Assembly: GCA_013519935.1 (NCBI GenBank)
Contig: JACDUA010000053.1
Coordinates: 1 to 32,477 of the forward strand
Origin: Ectothiorhodospiraceae bacterium WFHF3C12
GTDB taxonomy: Bacteria > Pseudomonadota > Gammaproteobacteria > Nitrococcales > Nitrococcaceae
Direction of reading: 5' to 3'
DNA: 32,477 nucleotides
Under the pieces are notes generated by a model. That model did not search any database, was not told the origin of the DNA, and saw only the letters and a program-made list of their open reading frames with translations. Positions 1 to 6,818 of this stretch are shown piece after piece; the stretch's first letter is position 1, and every line of letters starts with the position of its first letter. The translations under genes were made by a program, and so were the position numbers.

Positions 1-46
1 GGCGACGGCACCGTGGGAGCGGCGACCCCGCCGCGATCCCCTAGCA

Positions 47-94
47 GAAGAATCTGTGTCCATCCGTGTTCATCTGTGGCTCAGAAAAGGTTTT
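47..94. repeat. Dispersed-repeat-like sequence upstream of nasA
   Basis: Positions 54-83 read as three imperfect tandem 10-mers, CTGTGTCCAT, CCGTGTTCAT and CTGTGGCTCA, followed by AAAAGGTTTT. From memory, near-identical sequence recurs in intergenic regions of many unrelated bacteria and is sometimes mis-annotated as short proteins; this could not be checked here. It ends about 16 bases before the nasA start and so probably lies in the nasA leader or in the spacer behind an upstream gene. A frame ending in TAG at 42-44 could be the last codons of that upstream gene, but too little is present to say. Confidence 0.5.
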
Positions 95-109
95 CCAACG
101 AGGCCCGAT

Positions 110-2740
110 ATGACCGAAACGGTACGAACCACGTGTCCCTACTGCGGCGTTGGCTGCGGGGTGCTGGCGAGACCGACCGCCGAGGGCGTGGACATCGCCG
201 GCGATCCGGATCACCCGGCCAACCACGGGCGGCTGTGTTCCAAGGGCTCGGCCCTGGGCGAGACGGTGGGCCTGGAAGGCCGGCTGCTGAACCCGCAGAT
301 CCGCGGCCGGCGGGTGGCCTGGTTCAAGGCCCTGGACGAGGTCGCCGCGGGCTTCCACCAGGCCATCCAGGACTATGGACCGGACTCGGTGGCCTTCTAC
401 GTCTCCGGGCAGCTGCTCACCGAGGACTATTACGTGGCCAACAAGCTGATGAAGGGCTTCATCGGCTCGGCCAACATCGACACCAACTCGCGGCTTTGCA
501 TGTCCTCGGCGGTGGCCGGTCATGTTCGTGCCTTCGGCGAGGACGTGGTGCCGGGCAACTACGAGGATCTGCACCGGGCGGAGCTGATCGTGCTGGTGGG
601 ATCGAACATGGCGTGGTGCCACCCCATCGTCTTTCGGCGCATCCGCGAGGCACAGGCCAATGGGGCGCGCCTGGTGGTCATCGACCCCCGGCGCACCGCC
701 ACGGCCGGCGAGGCGGACATCCATCTGCCCATCGAGTCCGGCTCCGATGCCGTGCTGTTCAACGGCCTGCTCACCTTCCTGGAGAGCAACGGCGGTATCG
801 ACTACGAATACCTGGAAGCGCATACCCAGGGGTTCGGCGCTGCCCTGAAAGCGGCCCGGGACAGCGCGGGCTCAATCCCTCGGGTCGCCGGTCAATGTGG
901 TGTCCGCGAAGAGGACGTGGCGGCCTTCTACCGGGCGTTCCTGCGTACGGACCAGGTGGTGACCGTGTTTTCCCAGGGCATCAACCAGTCCAGCTCCGGC
1001 ACCGACAAGGTCAACGCCATCATCAATTGCCATCTCATCGGCGGCCGGGTGGGCAAGCCGGGCAGCGGGCCGTTCTCCATCACCGGCCAGCCCAACGCCA
1101 TGGGCGGACGCGAGGTGGGCGGCCTGGCCAGCACCCTGGCGGCCCACAGCGGCTTCGACGCCGCCGACGACGTCCAGCGCTTCTGGGACAGCCCGGTCAT
1201 CGCCCGGGAGCCGGGGCTGAAGGCCGTGGACCTGTTCGACGCCGTCGCCGACGGCCGGATCCGGGCGATCTGGATCATGGCCACCAATCCGGTGGTCAGC
1301 CTGCCCAACGCCGACAGGGTACGCCAGGCGCTGAAGGACTGCCCGCTGGTGGTGGTCTCCGACGTCACGCGCAATACCGATACCGCCACCTGGGCCGATA
1401 TCCTGCTCCCCGCCGCCGCCTGGGGCGAAAAGGACGGCACGGTGACCAACTCGGAGCGGCGCATTTCCCGCCAGCGCCCCTTCCGCGAGCCGCCCGGGGA
1501 GGCCAAACCGGACTGGTGGATCATCGCCCAGGTGGCCGATCGCCTGGGCTTCCGCCAGGCCTTTGACTACCCCGGTCCCGCCGCCATCTTCGACGAACAC
1601 GCCCGGCTCTCGGCCCTGCCCCGGGACCGACAGCCCGCCTTCAATATCGCCGGACTGGCGGGCCTGGACCGTGCGGCCTACGACGCCCTGGCGCCGGTCC
1701 AATGGCCTTACCCCGAAGGCGCCCTGGCCGGCACCGACCGGCTGTTCGCCGACGGGCGCTTCGCCACCCCCGACGGCCGCGCCGCCCTCGTGGCGGCGAC
1801 ACCCCGACGCCCGGCCCATGAGCGCGACGAGCACTACCCGCTGGCGCTCAACACCGGCCGAGTGCGCGATCACTGGCACACCATGACCCGCACCGGCCTG
1901 TCGCCGACCCTCAGCGCGCATATCGACGAGCCCATCGTCGCGGTCCACCCGCGGGACTGCCGCCGGCACGGTCTCACCGACGGCGCCATGGCCCGGTTGT
2001 CCACCCGCTGGGGTACGCTGGTGGTCCGGGTCGAGGCCAGCACCGACCAGATGCCGGGCTCCGTCTTCATGCCCATCCACTGGAGCGATCAGTACGCCAG
2101 TTCCGCTCGCGTCGGCAGTCTGGTCAACCCGGCCGTGTGCGCGGTCTCCGGCGAACCGGAGCTCAAGCACACGCCGGCGAACCTGGAGCCGGCGCCCATG
2201 GCCTGGTACGGGTTCCTGTTCACGCGGGGCGGTGTCGAAGCGAAACCGCTGGACTACTGGGTGCGGGTGACCGGTCAGGCCTTCACCCGCTTCGAGCTGG
2301 CCGGGCGGGAACGCCCGGCGGACTGGAGCAGCTGGACCCGCAGCCTGCTCGGCGCGCGTGACCCTGACGCCGACTGGCTGGAGTACCAGGACAGCCGCGC
2401 CGGACGGTACCGGGCCGCCTGGCTGGTCAATGAGCGAATGCATGCCTGCTTTTTCGCCGCACCCACAACGGAGCTGCCAGCCCGGCGCTGGCTCAGCGCC
2501 CTGTTCGGCCGCGAAGCGTTGAACGAAGCCGAGCGCACGAGCCTGCTCATGGGCCGGCCGGCCGATCCGGCGGCGGACAGCGGGCCGGTGGTCTGTTCGT
2601 GTTTCGGCGTCGGCCGCAACACCATCGTCGAGGCGGTGCGGGAGCAGGGGTTGGCCAGTGTCGAGGCCGTCGGCGAATGCCTGCAGGCCGGCACCAACTG
2701 CGGCTCCTGCATCCCCGAGATCCGGGGTCTTCTCTCGTGA
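110..2740 (+). CDS. nasA: Assimilatory nitrate reductase, catalytic subunit with fused BFD-like domain
   Basis: The 876-residue protein reduces nitrate to nitrite in the cytoplasm for nitrogen assimilation. The N-terminus has the [4Fe-4S] cysteines C9, C12, C16 and C43 (CPYCGVGCG, then LCSKG). C130 in RLCMSSA is the expected molybdenum ligand of the bis-MGD cofactor. The molybdopterin oxidoreductase body follows, with a dinucleotide-binding domain near residues 580-700. The last about 50 residues form a BFD-like [2Fe-2S] domain with C829, C831, C864 and C867, as in Klebsiella-type NasA. ATG at 110 was chosen because CPYCG follows immediately and GAGG lies 6 bases upstream; the longer frame from 56 reads through the repeat. 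There is no Tat signal, in keeping with a cytoplasmic enzyme. The next gene makes siroheme precursor, so nitrite reductase genes probably lie upstream, outside the window. Confidence 0.95.
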   Translation: MTETVRTTCPYCGVGCGVLARPTAEGVDIAGDPDHPANHGRLCSKGSALGETVGLEGRLLNPQIRGRRVAWFKALDEVAAGFHQAIQDYGPDSVAFYVSGQLLTEDYYVANKLMKGFIGSANIDTNSRLCMSSAVAGHVRAFGEDVVPGNYEDLHRAELIVLVGSNMAWCHPIVFRRIREAQANGARLVVIDPRRTATAGEADIHLPIESGSDAVLFNGLLTFLESNGGIDYEYLEAHTQGFGAALKAARDSAGSIPRVAGQCGVREEDVAAFYRAFLRTDQVVTVFSQGINQSSSGTDKVNAIINCHLIGGRVGKPGSGPFSITGQPNAMGGREVGGLASTLAAHSGFDAADDVQRFWDSPVIAREPGLKAVDLFDAVADGRIRAIWIMATNPVVSLPNADRVRQALKDCPLVVVSDVTRNTDTATWADILLPAAAWGEKDGTVTNSERRISRQRPFREPPGEAKPDWWIIAQVADRLGFRQAFDYPGPAAIFDEHARLSALPRDRQPAFNIAGLAGLDRAAYDALAPVQWPYPEGALAGTDRLFADGRFATPDGRAALVAATPRRPAHERDEHYPLALNTGRVRDHWHTMTRTGLSPTLSAHIDEPIVAVHPRDCRRHGLTDGAMARLSTRWGTLVVRVEASTDQMPGSVFMPIHWSDQYASSARVGSLVNPAVCAVSGEPELKHTPANLEPAPMAWYGFLFTRGGVEAKPLDYWVRVTGQAFTRFELAGRERPADWSSWTRSLLGARDPDADWLEYQDSRAGRYRAAWLVNERMHACFFAAPTTELPARRWLSALFGREALNEAERTSLLMGRPADPAADSGPVVCSCFGVGRNTIVEAVREQGLASVEAVGECLQAGTNCGSCIPEIRGLLS

Positions 2741-2742
2741 GC

Positions 2743-3591
2743 ATGCGGACACTCAACCGGCCGCGCGGCCTCTGGCAGGTCCTCAGAGAGGCGTTGCCGA
2801 CCAGGCACGGCGGACTCCGCCGGTGTGCCGGCGGCGACGGCCGGGAGGCCCCCGAAGGCCACGTGCATCTGATCGGCTGTGGCCCGGGAGACCCGGAGCT
2901 ACTGACACTCAGGGCCGCACGGCTGATCCGCGAGGCCCAGGTCGTTTTCTACGACCGTCTGATCGACCCGGCCGTCCTCGCGCTGACGCCGCGGAACGCC
3001 AGGCGCGTCTATGTAGGCAAACGCTGCGGCGACCATGCGGTGGGCCAGTCCGGCATCGAGCGACAGATGATTGCCGCGGCCCGGGCGGGTCGTCGCGTCG
3101 TCAGGCTCAAGGGCGGGGATCCGTTCATATTCGGCCGCGGCGGCGAGGAACTGCGTGCGTGCCGGTCGGCCGGCATTGCCTGCGCGGTAGTACCCGGCGT
3201 CACCGCCGCCCTCGGTTGCGCGGCCGAAGCGGCGCTGCCCCTGACCTTTCGTGGTGTGGCCCGAGCCGTGACCTTCGCCACCGCCCAGACGGACAAAGGG
3301 GCGGAGATCGACGGTGCGTTCGCGCCCATGCTCTCGGCGGGCCACACACTGGCCCTGTACATGGGGCGCCGAATGTTACGCGAGACGGCGGCCCGGCTGT
3401 TGAGTCAGGGCGTACCCTGCGACCTGCCGGTCGCGGTGGTGCTGGACGGTACGACGGCCCGGCAGCGGACACTGAAGGGCACCTTGGCCCAATTACCCGA
3501 CACGGGCCCCGCGCCGGAAGGGACCGCCGGACTGGTCCTGCTGGGCCGCTCCATCGCCGCCGCCGAGATTGACGTCCCGGCGAACGCCTGA
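2743..3591 (+). CDS. cobA: Uroporphyrinogen-III C-methyltransferase (SUMT)
   Basis: SAM-dependent methylation of uroporphyrinogen III at C2 and C7 to precorrin-2, the first step to siroheme (and cobalamin). Family motifs are clear: GCGPGDPELLT near residues 45-55, VYVGKR, RLKGGDPFIFGRGGEE, VPGVTAA and the C-terminal LVLLGR. It lacks the CysG dehydrogenase/ferrochelatase half. The gene abuts nasA: GTG at 2737 would overlap the nasA stop (GTGA), ATG at 2743 lies just after it, and GTG at 2863 (GAAGG four bases upstream) would remove an unconserved Arg-rich extension of about 40 residues. The ATG start gives 282 residues and is a compromise. Siroheme is the cofactor of assimilatory nitrite reductase, which explains coupling to nasA. 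Confidence 0.92.
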   Translation: MRTLNRPRGLWQVLREALPTRHGGLRRCAGGDGREAPEGHVHLIGCGPGDPELLTLRAARLIREAQVVFYDRLIDPAVLALTPRNARRVYVGKRCGDHAVGQSGIERQMIAAARAGRRVVRLKGGDPFIFGRGGEELRACRSAGIACAVVPGVTAALGCAAEAALPLTFRGVARAVTFATAQTDKGAEIDGAFAPMLSAGHTLALYMGRRMLRETAARLLSQGVPCDLPVAVVLDGTTARQRTLKGTLAQLPDTGPAPEGTAGLVLLGRSIAAAEIDVPANA

Positions 3592-3597
3592 GGCGCT

Positions 3598-4218
3598 TCA
3601 GGCAGCGGGCTGCCGGGAACGGCGCTCCAGCGGCAGCGCGTTTCGCCATCGCCGGTTGGCGGCGGGCTCGCCCGCCGCGAGCCGTTGCTCCAGTCGCCGG
3701 ATGTGACAGGCGACCGCGATCTGGCCGGCGACCTTCTCCACCCACATGATGCGTTGCGGCTCGAGGCGGCCGGCGCGGTCCCGGAACCAGGAAATGGCGA
3801 GGACGCCCACCGCCCCCTCGACGCCGTAGAGGGGAACCGCGAGGTTCGACTTCAGACCGAGCTCGACGAACTCCGGCATGGCGTGCACGCTGGCGGGGTA
3901 ATCTTCCAGGTGAACGCTGTGGCCCTCGCGCAGGGCGTGGCCGGCAATGCCCTGTTCACGGTCGAAGCGGTAGCCACGAAACGGGGCCAGGCGCTCCGCG
4001 GGCTCGCCGTTGAAGAACTGGTACTCGAAGCGCCCGGCCGGGTTGAGTAGTATCAGGGCGGCACCGTCTCCACCCACGAGGCGGCGCGCGGCGTCCGCCG
4101 CCCGCGAGAAGAAGCGGCTGAAGTCCGCCTCCAGGGTCAGCGCGTCCACCACGTTCAGCAACAGCTCGGTGGCCGCGCGCTCCCCCGGCAGGCCATTGAT
4201 CGTGAAGCTATGCGACAA
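3598..4218 (-). CDS. GAF-domain protein
   Basis: A 206-residue cytoplasmic protein made mainly of one GAF domain (about residues 30-185), with segments such as GDGAALILLN, REQGIAGHAL, GLKSNLAVPL and GVLAISWF typical of the fold. The tail is Arg-rich (RRLEQRL to RRSRQPAA) and could contact nucleic acid or be disordered. No kinase, cyclase or HTH domain is attached, so ligand and output are unknown. The start is TTG at 4218: AGGAGG sits at 4228-4233 with 9-base spacing, and the frame upstream is low-complexity. It is convergent with cobA (6-base gap) and divergent from rsmE, so it is probably a single-gene unit. A free-standing GAF protein could bind a small molecule or act as a methionine-sulfoxide reductase (fRMsr), but the fRMsr cysteine pattern is not evident. 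Confidence 0.82.
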   Translation of the reverse strand: MSHSFTINGLPGERAATELLLNVVDALTLEADFSRFFSRAADAARRLVGGDGAALILLNPAGRFEYQFFNGEPAERLAPFRGYRFDREQGIAGHALREGHSVHLEDYPASVHAMPEFVELGLKSNLAVPLYGVEGAVGVLAISWFRDRAGRLEPQRIMWVEKVAGQIAVACHIRRLEQRLAAGEPAANRRWRNALPLERRSRQPAA

Positions 4219-4227
4219 CTGATTGAT

Positions 4228-4233
4228 CCTCCT
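4228..4233 (-). promoter_or_regulatory. Ribosome binding site fixing a TTG start
   Basis: On the minus strand a perfect AGGAGG stands 9 bases before TTG at 4218. No ATG or GTG with a comparable site lies near the GAF-domain start, so this decides the start. Confidence 0.75.
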
Positions 4234-4323
4234 GGTCGATTGCGGCTCTGTACCAGCAAAATCCCTGCCAACCCGCAACTCCCTGTTTCCGGGGACATTG
4301 AGCCGCCGCGGATTACCGCTGCA

Positions 4324-4366
4324 GCCGGTTTGGCGCCAGTCTGGGGCGAGCGCGCACCAAACCGGC
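4324..4366. promoter_or_regulatory. 10-bp inverted repeat between the GAF gene and rsmE
   Basis: GCCGGTTTGG at 4324-4333 is matched by its exact complement CCAAACCGGC at 4357-4366, with a 23-base centre that can add a few more GC pairs. It lies in the divergent promoter region, 34 bases before the rsmE start and about 105 bases before the GAF start. It could be an operator for a dimeric regulator or a leader hairpin of rsmE; no T-run follows on either strand, so an intrinsic terminator is unlikely. Confidence 0.45.
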
Positions 4367-4400
4367 CCGCTGAACGGCCTCACCGGCAGGATCGCGCGGC

Positions 4401-5129
4401 GTGAGCACGGGCCGGTTTTTCGTCGGTCACCCGCTGTCGGCCGGCATGCAGCTCGAAGCCGATCCCGAGCTGCTGGCCCATCTCAAGGCACGCCGGGCAA
4501 GGGCCGGTGAGATGGTGATGCTTTTCAACGGCCACGGCGGCCAGTACGAGGCCCGCGTCGAGACGCTGCAAAAGCGCAGTGCCACACTGAGCGTGCTGGA
4601 CCACATACCCGGGGAGGCCGAATCGCCCCTGCGGGTGACCCTGCTGCAGGGCGTCTCCAAGGGCGAGCGCATGGACTTCGCGGTACAGAAGGCTGTGGAG
4701 CTGGGTGTAGCCGCCATCGTGCCTGTCATCACCCGCCACACGGTGGTCCGGCTCGACGCCGAGCGGGGGGCCAAACGGCAAGCTCATTGGCGGAAAGTGG
4801 CCATCAGCGCCTGCGAGCAGTGCGGGCGCAACACGATTCCCGGGATTCACCCACCCGTGGATCTGCGCGAGGCCATTGCGCATCCCCTGGATGGAGCCGG
4901 CCTGCTACTTGCCGCCGAGGGAGAGACTCGACTTCGGGATGCGCTGGGCGAAACCGGCCATGTCACGTTGCTCGTCGGCCCGGAAGGCGGCCTGCACCCG
5001 GAGGAAGAAGATCAGGCGCGGGCAGCCGGTTTCACGCCCGTGGCCCTGGGGCCAAGGGTCCTGCGCACGGAGACGGCGGCCGTGGCGGCGCTGGCCGCGC
5101 TCCAGGTGTTGAGGGGCGACATTGATTGA
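4401..5129 (+). CDS. rsmE: 16S rRNA (uracil(1498)-N(3))-methyltransferase RsmE
   Basis: The enzyme methylates N3 of U1498 in 16S rRNA, using SAM, in assembled 30S subunits. The 242 residues match the family length. An N-terminal PUA-like part (about 1-70, with MLFNGHGGQYEA) is followed by a SPOUT methyltransferase domain. Its signatures are QGVSKGERMDFAVQKAVELG (80s to 102), AISACEQCGRN (134-144), LVGPEGGL (191-198) and the trefoil-knot segment LGPRVLRTETAA (216-227). The start is GTG at 4401, since GRFFV matches the usual N-terminus and GGCAGG lies upstream. In E. coli rsmE is next to gshB; here the whole Pil-Chp cluster sits between them. Confidence 0.95.
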   Translation: MSTGRFFVGHPLSAGMQLEADPELLAHLKARRARAGEMVMLFNGHGGQYEARVETLQKRSATLSVLDHIPGEAESPLRVTLLQGVSKGERMDFAVQKAVELGVAAIVPVITRHTVVRLDAERGAKRQAHWRKVAISACEQCGRNTIPGIHPPVDLREAIAHPLDGAGLLLAAEGETRLRDALGETGHVTLLVGPEGGLHPEEEDQARAAGFTPVALGPRVLRTETAAVAALAALQVLRGDID

Positions 5130-5197
5130 TATTTCCGGGTCGTTCGGCGGTTCCCGCGTACGGTCCGCGCGCCTGCCGCCGTTGAGATGGGCCGAAG

Positions 5198-5256
5198 GCG
5201 TAGGTCGGCACCGGCGATCAGTTGGAATGTCGGGTGGCGGACCCGTGCGACCTACG
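5198..5256. repeat. Intergenic palindromic element, copy 1
   Basis: CGTAGGTCG at 5199-5207 pairs exactly with CGACCTACG at 5248-5256; a further GCAC/GTG pairing extends the stem with a one-base bulge. Inside is a smaller hairpin, CGGGT (about 5231-5235) against ACCCG (5241-5245). The left end, 20 bases from 5198 to 5217, is identical to 21938-21957. It lies between the convergent ends of rsmE and chpC, a typical place for REP-like elements, and the stem could also help terminate transcription from both sides. Confidence 0.65.
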
Positions 5257-5329
5257 TTCTTGATCGGGGATCGCTGCGACAACGACGCCGCAAGACGCCG
5301 TGGGGCGCCCGCGCCGGCACCGACCGACC

Positions 5330-5818
5330 CTACTCGTAGAGCCGCCGATAGAGCTCCTGCTCGAGATACTCGACGTCTGGAATCAACGCCGGCTCGCCGG
5401 TGACGAGCACCTGGGCCTCGATGGCCGCGTAGCCGCTCACGTCGCTGTCGTCCAGCGGCTCGATGGTATCGGGGTGAACCGTGATGAGGCGTGGAATCTG
5501 CTGTGTCAGGACACCGATATAGGGCATGCCCCGGTGGTTGCCGACAGCCTTGATGACGGCGATGCGGGCACGGGAACCGAGCTCGTTGGAATGGCCGAAC
5601 ATCAGCGTCTCCAGCGCCACCAGCGGCACGCGCTGTCCGCGCCAGGACACCATGCCCAGAATCCACGGGGCGTCCTCCGAATGCCCCGCCAGCGGCGACG
5701 GCTCCACGTAGGAGACCACTTCCGCCAGCAGTGTACCCGGCAGCAGCAGATTGTATTCCGAAATGGGCACCAGCAGGCTACGTACGTGCTCCGCGTAACC
5801 CTCTTGGGCTTCGGCCAT
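5330..5818 (-). CDS. chpC: CheW-like chemotaxis protein ChpC
   Basis: A 162-residue CheW-domain protein, last gene of the Pil-Chp cluster. CheW-like features are VRSLLVPISEYNLLLPG, a V..VEPSPL segment, WILGMVSWRGQRVPLVALE (the usual conserved centre) and VLTQQIPRLITV. In P. aeruginosa ChpC is thought to link additional chemoreceptors to the ChpA kinase; PilI is the main adaptor. ATG at 5818 has GGGGGT about 6 bases upstream and starts 4 bases after the chpB stop. The longer frame upstream is the antisense/overlap of chpB and was rejected. The cluster ends here: no chpD/chpE follow, and the next gene (rsmE) is convergent. Confidence 0.88.
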   Translation of the reverse strand: MAEAQEGYAEHVRSLLVPISEYNLLLPGTLLAEVVSYVEPSPLAGHSEDAPWILGMVSWRGQRVPLVALETLMFGHSNELGSRARIAVIKAVGNHRGMPYIGVLTQQIPRLITVHPDTIEPLDDSDVSGYAAIEAQVLVTGEPALIPDVEYLEQELYRRLYE

Positions 5819-5822
5819 TTGC

Positions 5823-6818
5823 TTACCCCCGTTGAGATGCCGTTGCGCCGGTCCTGGACTCGGCGTCGAGATGCCGGACCAGGTCTGCGGCGAGCTGTTC
5901 GGGATCGCCGATATGACTGACCAGGCCGGTGGCCCGCGCACAGACGGGCATGCTGTCGATGGCACAGCTCTCGCTGCTTTGAGCCCACACCACGCCCCCC
6001 GCGCCGACCATGGCGCGGCAGCCTTCGGTGCCGTCATCGCCCATGCCGGAGAAAATGACCGCTCCGGAGCGGGGCCCGAAGCGGTTGCCCACCTCGGTCA
6101 TGGCGACATCGATGCTGGGGCTGTAGCTCACCCGTTCGGGACGATCCGGCACCAGGTGAAAACAGTCGTTCTCGTCGATATGCAGTCTATGGAAGACCGG
6201 CGCGACGAAGATCCGCCCGGGTTCCAGCGCCATCCCCTCCTCGGCGACGGCAACGCTGAAGACGGTGGAGCGGTGCAGCTGCTGGGCGAGGAGCTCGTGA
6301 AACCCCTCGCCGATGTGCTGTACAAGGATGAACACGGCATCCGGCGCATCGTGGATGGCACTGAGAAAGCGCTTGACGGCTTCCGGCCCGCCGAAGGAGG
6401 CACCCAGTACCCAAACCGGCGTCTGGATACGCGTCGGCTCCGGCGCTCGCGGTACATCGTCGGCAAGCCCCGCTGGTGGCGGCGCCTGGCCCGTGACTGC
6501 CGATACGGCGCCCCGGAGCTTGTCGGCCAGCGAGCGAATCCAGCGTTTGTTGCCGCCCCGGTGGGCGGCCTCGCTGAACATCAGCGGCAGCTCGGTCATG
6601 CCGATCAGGGTGTCCAGCGCGTCGAGATCGCGGTCGCTGGCGTGTTCCAGGTCCACGAGGATGGCGTCGACGTCGTCCAGTGTATCCGGCTCGCGGACGA
6701 CGCCGCTGACACAGTCCTCGATGACTACCTCGACGCGGCACTCGACCAGGGCCGCGCGAAGCCGCCCGCGCATGGCCCGGTTGGAGCCAAGCAGCGCGAT
6801 GCGGACATCAGCCGCCAC
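5823..6818 (-). CDS. chpB: Pil-Chp methylesterase ChpB (CheB family)
   Basis: 331 residues. The C-terminal CheB esterase/amidase domain (about 133-320) removes methyl groups from receptor glutamates and should oppose PilK on PilJ. The catalytic triad is visible: S141 in GASFGG, H168 in LVQHIGEGF and D262 in FSGMGDDG. The N-terminal about 110 residues resemble a receiver (ILVDLE, D56), but the acidic pair of strand 1 is replaced by LLGSN and the conserved Lys is not seen, so phospho-regulation is doubtful. GTG at 6818 overlaps the chpA end by 11 bases with GGAGGAG four bases upstream, so translation is coupled. Its N-terminal divergence resembles what is known of ChpB compared with canonical CheB. 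Confidence 0.9.
   Translation of the reverse strand: MAADVRIALLGSNRAMRGRLRAALVECRVEVVIEDCVSGVVREPDTLDDVDAILVDLEHASDRDLDALDTLIGMTELPLMFSEAAHRGGNKRWIRSLADKLRGAVSAVTGQAPPPAGLADDVPRAPEPTRIQTPVWVLGASFGGPEAVKRFLSAIHDAPDAVFILVQHIGEGFHELLAQQLHRSTVFSVAVAEEGMALEPGRIFVAPVFHRLHIDENDCFHLVPDRPERVSYSPSIDVAMTEVGNRFGPRSGAVIFSGMGDDGTEGCRAMVGAGGVVWAQSSESCAIDSMPVCARATGLVSHIGDPEQLAADLVRHLDAESRTGATASQRG

Noticed and set aside
54-83. Tandem 10-mers considered as binding sites of a nitrogen regulator
   Set aside because: They do not match NtrC-type or other regulator sites I know, and the whole block looks like a dispersed repeat.
872-2752. 626-codon open frame on the minus strand opposite nasA
   Set aside because: Composition is Gly/Arg/Ala/Pro-rich without domain motifs, and the plus strand encodes a clear full-length NasA.
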